28,229 nt of DNA, taken from positions 1 through 28,229 of the forward strand of contig JANNGZ010000132.1 of assembly GCA_031404155.1 (NCBI GenBank), read 5' to 3'. Below, piece after piece: positions 23,210 to 28,229 of the stretch (position 1 is its first letter; every line of letters begins with the position of its first letter). The translations under genes and the position numbers were made by a program. The DNA is from JANNGZ01 sp031404155. Its GTDB lineage: Bacteria > Pseudomonadota > Gammaproteobacteria > Burkholderiales > Burkholderiaceae_C. The notes below the pieces were generated by a model, which made no database searches, was not told the origin of the DNA, and saw nothing but the letters and a program-made list of their open reading frames with translations.

Positions 23210-23691
23210 TCAGGTCGGCCGGGGCAACGGGCTCGGCGTCTCAAGGCGTTCGCGCGTCCACAAGGCCAGGAGCGCGCCGGCGGGCGTGCCGTGCCACACC
23301 AGCATCGAGGCCACGCTCCAGGGCCCGGAGCCACTCCACGCACCCGATATCGCCGCGGCCATCAACGAACCCGCGGCGCCGCACAGGACGCCGAACAACA
23401 GGCGCCACGGCCAGGTTCGGCACGCGAGCCCCGGGGGCATGCCACCACGCCGCAAAGAGCAAGCCCGCGAGCAACGCCGGCCCCGCGCCGATGGCGTAGG
23501 CAAACGGGATCGGGATGATGAAGAGGTTGTAAGGCGCGCCGCCGACCGCCGATCAAGGGGCCCCAGTTGCCGCGCTGCTTTTGCGTCTGATGCGGCTGCA
23601 ACTCGCGCCCAGCCGAGGTGTTTTCGTCGCGGGCCTTGTTCGCCGGTCGCGCGGCTGTCGATGGTGCACCCACTGCAAATCTAGAGTTCAC
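23210..23691 (-). pseudogene. Small membrane protein gene broken by two frameshifts
   Basis: On the minus strand three frames join into one sensible protein. The first (from about 23575) gives GNWGPLIGG, the second gives APYNLFIIPIPFAYAIGAGP and ALLAGLLFAAWWHAPGARVP, and the third gives WRLLFGVLCGAAGSLMAAAI through SMLVWHGTPAGALLALW and a stop at 23210. The shifts fall near 23550 and near 23415. Hydrophobic segments (about three) are only continuous if both shifts are corrected. The N-terminus is uncertain; ATG 23691 is the farthest possible start. I do not recognise the family. The gene is convergent with the LytTR gene, with 5 bp between stops, and head-to-head with the next gene. Sequencing error in both places is possible but neighbours are intact. 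Confidence 0.65.
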
Positions 23692-23716
23692 CGCATCGCC
23701 TCACAAGGAGCTCTAC

Positions 23717-24142
23717 ATGAACCCCTTCCTCGGCTTGCTCGAACGCCACCCGGTGGTCTTCATCCATCTCGTCACCGCCTTCGCGGCGCTGCTGCTCGGC
23801 ATCGTGATGCTGGCGCGGCGCAAGGGCACCACGAGCCACCGCGCGCTGGGTTACCTGTGGGTGGCTCTGATGGCGAGCACCGCACTGGCCACCGTGTTCA
23901 TTCGCGACTACCGAATGCCCAACGTCGCGGGCTTCACACCGATCCACCTCTTCACCGTGATGGTCGCGGTCAGCCTGCCGCGCGCCATCTGGCAGGTGCG
24001 CCATGGCAACGTGATCGGGCACCGCTCGACGATGCGCCGCATGTTCATCGGCGGCTGTGTGCTGGCCGGCGTATTCACCCTGCTGCCGGGGCGATTCCTG
24101 GGCAACATGGTCTGGAAGAATCTCGCCACCGTGGTGGCCTGA
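23717..24142 (+). CDS. DUF2306-like membrane protein
   Basis: A 141-aa protein starting at ATG 23717 with a clear RBS (aaggag, 23705-23710). It has four hydrophobic segments: VVFIHLVTAFAALLLGIVML, LGYLWVALMASTALATVF, FTPIHLFTVMVAVSLPRAIW and MFIGGCVLAGVFTLLPGRFL. Conserved polar residues fit the DUF2306 pattern: H-R-A-L-G-Y after the first segment, HxxT in IHLFT, and H-R-S-T-M-R before the last. Conserved His in membranes suggests a haem- or metal-related role, but none is known. The 2TM gene follows 14 bp downstream, so they form a pair, possibly with the kinase-regulator operon as regulator. Confidence 0.75.
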   Translation: MNPFLGLLERHPVVFIHLVTAFAALLLGIVMLARRKGTTSHRALGYLWVALMASTALATVFIRDYRMPNVAGFTPIHLFTVMVAVSLPRAIWQVRHGNVIGHRSTMRRMFIGGCVLAGVFTLLPGRFLGNMVWKNLATVVA

Positions 24143-24156
24143 AAGGAAAAAAGCTC

Positions 24157-24438
24157 ATGCAAACCACACCCGACGACCTCGAGACCCGCGCCCGCCGCCG
24201 CGTTGGCATCAAGCTCGGCTTCTACACCCACGCGCTGATCTACCTGCTGGTGAACGGCGGCCTGTTTCTGCTCAACACCGCCACCGGCGGCCACCGCTGG
24301 AGCGTCTGGCCGCTGATGGGCTGGGGCCTCGGCCTGGCGATCCACGGCATCGTGACCTTCGTCGGCCTGCGTGGCGAGGGCCTGCGCGAGCGCATGCTGG
24401 CCCACGAGATCGAGGCGCTCAAACAGCGCGAACGATGA
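24157..24438 (+). CDS. 2TM-domain membrane protein
   Basis: A 93-aa protein starting at ATG 24157, after gaaagga at 24141-24147. It consists of a charged N-terminus (ETRARRRVGIKLGFYTHALI), a first membrane helix with YLLVNGGLFLLN, a Trp-rich loop (GGHRWSVWPLMGWGLGLAIH), a second helix and a charged C-terminal helix (RERMLAHEIEALKQRER). This is the 2TM domain layout, which also occurs fused to LytS-type kinases, so the nearby LytS/LytTR pair may be functionally connected. The last 20 bases overlap the end of the convergent patatin-like gene. Confidence 0.8.
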   Translation: MQTTPDDLETRARRRVGIKLGFYTHALIYLLVNGGLFLLNTATGGHRWSVWPLMGWGLGLAIHGIVTFVGLRGEGLRERMLAHEIEALKQRER

Positions 24439-27400
24439 CCGAGCCGGCGGGCGCCGCCAGCGCCTGCTTCACCGGCGCCGCGCACTTCGTCGCCGGCCGC
24501 AGGCAGCCCAGCGGCACCTGGTTCAGCGTCCACGCGCCGATGGCCGCGAGCGCAATCGCCAGCATCAGCACCACCCACAAGGCGCGGCTCTTCCAAGGCG
24601 CGCGCTCGCGCATCACGTCGCGCAGCGCCACGGTGGCCACATGGGCCACCGCGGTGAGCGCAAACGCGGTCAAGCCGACGCTGCGCATTTCGGGTGAGCT
24701 GAAGAGCACGCCCAGCACGAACATCACCAGCTCCAGAAGGTAGGCCAGCGTGAGCCAGTGGCGCCAGAGCAGCGTGAGCAGGCTGCCCGGCAGCGACACC
24801 GCCACCAGCCCCTGCGCCACCAGCCCGGCGCGGGTGAGCCAGCGCGGCACCGACTGCACGTCCTTGCCTTCGCTCACGCCTTCGAGCACCCGCCCGGCCA
24901 CGGTGGCCGCGCGGGCGGCATGGCCGAGCGCGCGCTTCGGGTCGAGCCGGCGGTCCACGTCACGGGTTTCGCTGACATAGCGCAGCAGGCCATCACCCTC
25001 GAAGAGCATGGTGAGCACATGCTCGACGCGCTTGCGCCGCGCCGGGTCGCTGGTGTCGAGTTGCGCCAGCAGCGTCTTCACCCGCGCATCCGCGGTCGCG
25101 CCCAGCTTGTCCAGTGCCTGCATCATCAGCGCGGTGACCTCGGCGCGTTCGCCCGGCGCCAGGTCGTCGTTGGCGATCGCCAGGTGCGCGGCGCGGGTGA
25201 GTTCGCGGCGCACGCTGGCGTTTTCGGGCTGCGGCATCAGGGTATGGATCAAGCGCTCGGCGCCGTCGAAGCGGCCCCACAGGATGTCGTTGCGGCGCCA
25301 TTGCGCGTCGAGAAAACCGCCGAAGTTGGCCAACGTGGTGCCGGCGAGCTTCTTGCGCCCGCGCTCGTCGTTGCGCTCGTCGATTAGCGCGGTGGCGTCC
25401 TCGGGGCTCACCCGCACCACCTCCACCGTGGACGGCTCGCCGACGTTGGTGCCGTAGTACAGCGGCAGGCTCATCTGGTCGTACGAGTCGTAGCGCAGGA
25501 AGTAGGTGGCGAGCAGGCGCCGCAGCAGCTTGCCCTCGACGCTGTCGAGCAGGGCGTTGCCGGTTTCGCGCACCACCGGCACCGCCAGCATCTTGGGCGC
25601 GTCGCCCGCCTGCGGGGCCGCCCCGGTGGCCGACGTGCCAGCGACGAAGACCCCGGCCACCCCAGTGGCCGAGGCCGTATCGACAAAGTCCCAGTCGGGG
25701 TGGCCCAGGCGCGCACCGACGATCGCCAGCGCGGGCCGCTCGGGCGTGCCCTCCACCACCTGCGTCACCAGCGCACCGATCGCGTCGAGGTCGCCTTCGA
25801 GCGCGTTCTGCAACGGCGTAGCGCCGTGGTTGCGCATCTCCAGGTAGAGCAGCTGCGCGCGCTGGTAGACACGCTCCTGCAAGGTGCGTGTGGCCGAGGG
25901 CAGCTTGCTGGCCTGGGTGAGCTTGAGCTTGACCTCGGCGGGCAGAAAATCGGCCAGCCGCAACTCGTTCGCTCCGCCCGGAGCCGGCTGCGACGGCTGC
26001 GTCGAGGCGCCGGTATCCAGCAGCAGGTCGAGCGTCTGGGTCAGTAAGCCGCCCAGGCGCTCGCGCAACGCCGGCGCATCGGGGCCGCCGAGTTTGAGCA
26101 GGTCGAGCTCGGCGCTGCGGGTCTGGTCACGCGAGCGAATGAAATCCTGGCGCAGTTCCACCAGCACCTGGCGCCCACGCTCGATGTCGAAGTTGGTCAA
26201 CTGCGGCGCGGCCAGGTTCACCGTGGCCTTCTGCAAGCGCTCGAGCAGGGTCTGGTGCAGGCGGGACAGTGACGACACGGGCTCGTTCAGCCCACCGGCC
26301 TCGCGCTTGAGCAGCAGCCGGTAAAGCGCGTCGACCCGGCGGATCAGGAAGCGCAGTCGGCGGGTGCGAAAGCGCAGGTCGAAGCGGTCGAGGAAGCTGT
26401 TCAGCGTCGGCGTGCCGGCCTTGCGTGAATCGACATCGGAGTAGTTGATTTCCCGCCACACCCGCACCAGCGCGCGCAGCGCATAGAGGCGGTCGGAATC
26501 CGGGTCCACGCCCCAGAGCTGCGCCAGGCGGTCGGCCAGCTTGTCGGTGACCATGGAAACACGCAGCCGCCGGTAGGGCATGAAGGCGTCGCCGTAGAAC
26601 TCGCGCAGGTCGGCCAGCGTCATGTCGTTCCAGGCTTTGCGCTTGTCGGCGCGATGCGCCAGCGCCTGCACGTACGGGTCGGTGTCGCCGCCGAGTTCAA
26701 GGTCGCGCTCGCCCTGGCTCACGATGCGGTCGACGCGCTCGATGAGGCGGTTGCGCGCGAGCACGCTTTCCAGGTCTTCGCGGATGGTTTCGTGGCGCGG
26801 TATTTCGGTGAGCGCCGCGAGCGCGTTGCTCACCGGGTTGGGCGGCTCGGTCTCGCGCCCCGCCGCGCGCGCCGCGCGGTCGTCGTCCTCGGGGTGCTGC
26901 GGCGAGGGTTCGATGTAGATCAGCTTGCGCTCCACCGGCACCTCGGCCTCGCGCTGCGCCAGCGCTTCGATCGCGTGGCTGAAGGGCTTGTTGTCGAGGT
27001 AGCCGCCGTCGCCATAGGCACGCTCCAGCGGGTCGGTGTCGCTCTCGGCACCACGCGCGGCGACGAATAAATCGCGCCAGCTTTTGCGCATGGCTTCGCC
27101 GACGCGGCCGGCGATGCGCTCGGCCGCCTTCAGCGTCATCGGCTCGAACGCAAACGGGAACGACGAGGTGCAGCGCGCGGCATAGGCCAGGAACGAACGA
27201 TTGCCGTCCTCGAAGTCGTTGCGCTGCTCGCTGGCGCGGTAGCGGAAGCGGAACACCTGGCGGTGGCGGCGCTCGGGCACCAGCTTGTCGAACAGGCGCA
27301 GCGAAATCGTGGCGCCGCGGATGTCGGTGGTGGTGACGAAGAGGTCGATCTCGTCGGCGCAGGCGCTGGGCGCGCTCTGGGCATTGGCGGCTGCGGGGTC

Positions 27401-28045
27401 GGAAGACTGACGCGTCTTGCTCATCTCGTTGAGCGCCTTGAGCAGCTTGGCGTACATGCGGTCGCTGTTGAGCAGCGACACCGGGTGCTTGGCTATCGCC
27501 GGCAGCGCGCGGTCGCCGACACGCGAACCCTCGTCGTTGAGCAGCTTGCCGATGTCGCCCTCGTGCACCCACAGGTCCTTGAGCAGGGAGAAGGCCTCGT
27601 TGTTGGCCAGCGCCTTGGCCAGGAACACGCCGTTGATGCCGCCGGCCGAGGTGCCCGAGATCACGTCGACCACCAGGCGTACCCGCGGCGCGCGGGCGAG
27701 CACCCCGGCGCGCTGGTCGAAGAACTCGCGCAGCGGCAGTTCAGCCTGCAGATGCGCGCGGCATGCGTCGAGCAGACCCGAGTCGGCCATCAGCGCGCTG
27801 AGCCAGGCGTAGACCTCGCGGGTGCCGCTGGCCGCCTGCGCGCGCTCCGGTGTGCCGGCGCGCGGCGTGGCGCGCGCCATCTCGTAGAGCTCGTTGGCGA
27901 CGCCGTTGATGTAGATCGCCAGCGAGACGCCGCCGTACATCACCACGCCGAAGCGCACTTCGCAGAGGTAGGGGCCGCTCATCGCCACGCCCGCTGCCGC
28001 TGCGGGTGTCGTTGTGCTGGTCGCTGTAGACGCCGCTGCGCTCAT
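24419..28045 (-). CDS. Large patatin-like phospholipase with C-terminal membrane segments
   Basis: A 1208-aa protein starting at ATG 28045 behind a ggga at the right distance; an in-frame ATG at 28093 lacks an RBS. The patatin domain is N-terminal: the oxyanion-hole-type glycine segment FGVVMYGGVSLAIYINGVAN, the nucleophile elbow GTSAGG with Ser133, and the catalytic Asp346 in GDGGYLDNKPFSHAIEALA. This Ser-Asp dyad hydrolyses acyl ester bonds of lipids. Beyond residue 450 there are about 650 residues of mostly helical sequence (RLRFLIRRVDALYRLLLKRE; LVELRQDFIRSRDQTRSAEL), likely the DUF3376-type region of 'patatin-like protein' families. Residues about 1100-1195 have three hydrophobic helices (LAYLLELVMFVLGVLFSS, LTAFALTAVAHVATVAL, LWVVLMLAIALAAIGAW), anchoring it in a membrane. 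Single-domain patatins are about 300-400 aa. The function in the cell is unknown. Confidence 0.88.
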   Translation of the reverse strand: MSAAASTATSTTTPAAAAGVAMSGPYLCEVRFGVVMYGGVSLAIYINGVANELYEMARATPRAGTPERAQAASGTREVYAWLSALMADSGLLDACRAHLQAELPLREFFDQRAGVLARAPRVRLVVDVISGTSAGGINGVFLAKALANNEAFSLLKDLWVHEGDIGKLLNDEGSRVGDRALPAIAKHPVSLLNSDRMYAKLLKALNEMSKTRQSSDPAAANAQSAPSACADEIDLFVTTTDIRGATISLRLFDKLVPERRHRQVFRFRYRASEQRNDFEDGNRSFLAYAARCTSSFPFAFEPMTLKAAERIAGRVGEAMRKSWRDLFVAARGAESDTDPLERAYGDGGYLDNKPFSHAIEALAQREAEVPVERKLIYIEPSPQHPEDDDRAARAAGRETEPPNPVSNALAALTEIPRHETIREDLESVLARNRLIERVDRIVSQGERDLELGGDTDPYVQALAHRADKRKAWNDMTLADLREFYGDAFMPYRRLRVSMVTDKLADRLAQLWGVDPDSDRLYALRALVRVWREINYSDVDSRKAGTPTLNSFLDRFDLRFRTRRLRFLIRRVDALYRLLLKREAGGLNEPVSSLSRLHQTLLERLQKATVNLAAPQLTNFDIERGRQVLVELRQDFIRSRDQTRSAELDLLKLGGPDAPALRERLGGLLTQTLDLLLDTGASTQPSQPAPGGANELRLADFLPAEVKLKLTQASKLPSATRTLQERVYQRAQLLYLEMRNHGATPLQNALEGDLDAIGALVTQVVEGTPERPALAIVGARLGHPDWDFVDTASATGVAGVFVAGTSATGAAPQAGDAPKMLAVPVVRETGNALLDSVEGKLLRRLLATYFLRYDSYDQMSLPLYYGTNVGEPSTVEVVRVSPEDATALIDERNDERGRKKLAGTTLANFGGFLDAQWRRNDILWGRFDGAERLIHTLMPQPENASVRRELTRAAHLAIANDDLAPGERAEVTALMMQALDKLGATADARVKTLLAQLDTSDPARRKRVEHVLTMLFEGDGLLRYVSETRDVDRRLDPKRALGHAARAATVAGRVLEGVSEGKDVQSVPRWLTRAGLVAQGLVAVSLPGSLLTLLWRHWLTLAYLLELVMFVLGVLFSSPEMRSVGLTAFALTAVAHVATVALRDVMRERAPWKSRALWVVLMLAIALAAIGAWTLNQVPLGCLRPATKCAAPVKQALAAPAGSVIVRAV

Positions 28046-28229
28046 GCTGCACTCCCGGAGTTTGATCGCCGGGTGCGATGTTCGCGGGCGCAAGGGCTCG
28101 CTGCAAGGCGGGTTGTAGCGCGCGGGGCCACAACCGGCACTACATCCTTGGGGGGCGGCGCCTCGCGGCGCGGGCCCCGGCGCTGACGACGCGGGTGCGT
28201 CGTCGCGCTCGGCTTACATCACCGGTTCG
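28046..28229. other. Upstream region of the patatin-like gene
   Basis: This GC-rich edge of the window presumably holds the promoter of the patatin-like gene, which is transcribed leftward. It contains GC-rich self-complementary stretches (ggcgcctcgcggcgc near 28157) but no recognisable promoter or gene; the window ends before any upstream neighbour. Confidence 0.4.

Overview
The window is a high-GC stretch of bacterial chromosome. Codon use, protein families and small palindromic repeats point to a betaproteobacterium of the order Burkholderiales (Rubrivivax/Leptothrix/Methylibium-like). That placement is an inference from recognised families, not from a marker gene. No rRNA, tRNA or CRISPR array was seen.

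Region 1 (1-6394, + strand) looks like the distal end of a phage-tail-like or extracellular contractile injection system (eCIS-type) operon. It holds a P2 gpI-type tail protein with a long beta-rich C-terminus, a 1080-aa DUF6519-type protein with a right-handed beta-helix, and a small LysM-like/coiled-coil protein. Sheath, tube and spike genes would lie upstream of base 1. Each gap holds a different palindromic repeat. The largest is a 163-bp MITE-like element whose edge coincides with the stop codon of the first gene.

Region 2 (6470-11933) has a SnoaL/NTF2-like gene and a glyoxalase-fold gene on +. On the minus strand a cobS-cobT pair (AAA+ ATPase plus VWA protein of aerobic cobaltochelatase) is split by a 1.9-kb insertion. 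The insertion carries an IS110/IS1111-type transposase remnant inside perfect 16-bp inverted repeats, and a 394-codon gene of unknown function interrupted by a single in-frame amber codon.

Region 3 (12171-16350, + strand) is a sulfonate-catabolism module: sulfoacetaldehyde acetyltransferase (xsc), phosphate acetyltransferase (pta) and an MFS transporter. Together they would turn sulfoacetaldehyde plus phosphate into sulfite and acetyl-CoA. The genes that make sulfoacetaldehyde are not in the window. A truncated gene overlaps the transporter stop codon.

Region 4 (16406-21082) holds a SAM methyltransferase, an M14-type zinc carboxypeptidase lipoprotein, a DUF1499 protein, a 16-bp tandem repeat array that runs into the end of an SRPBCC-like gene, and a ChrR-like cupin without a sigma-factor partner.

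Region 5 (21193-28045) starts with a LytS/LytTR-type two-component pair with a 4-nt overlap. Next come a frameshifted membrane-protein pseudogene, a DUF2306-like membrane protein and a 2TM protein. The last gene is a very large (1208 aa) patatin-like protein with C-terminal membrane segments, convergent with and overlapping the 2TM gene.

The most notable features are the tail-like operon end with two beta-rich adhesin/fibre-like proteins, the palindromic element at its stop codon, and the cobS/cobT split. I see no clearly new, complete system in the window; the tail-like operon is the best candidate and is only partly contained here.
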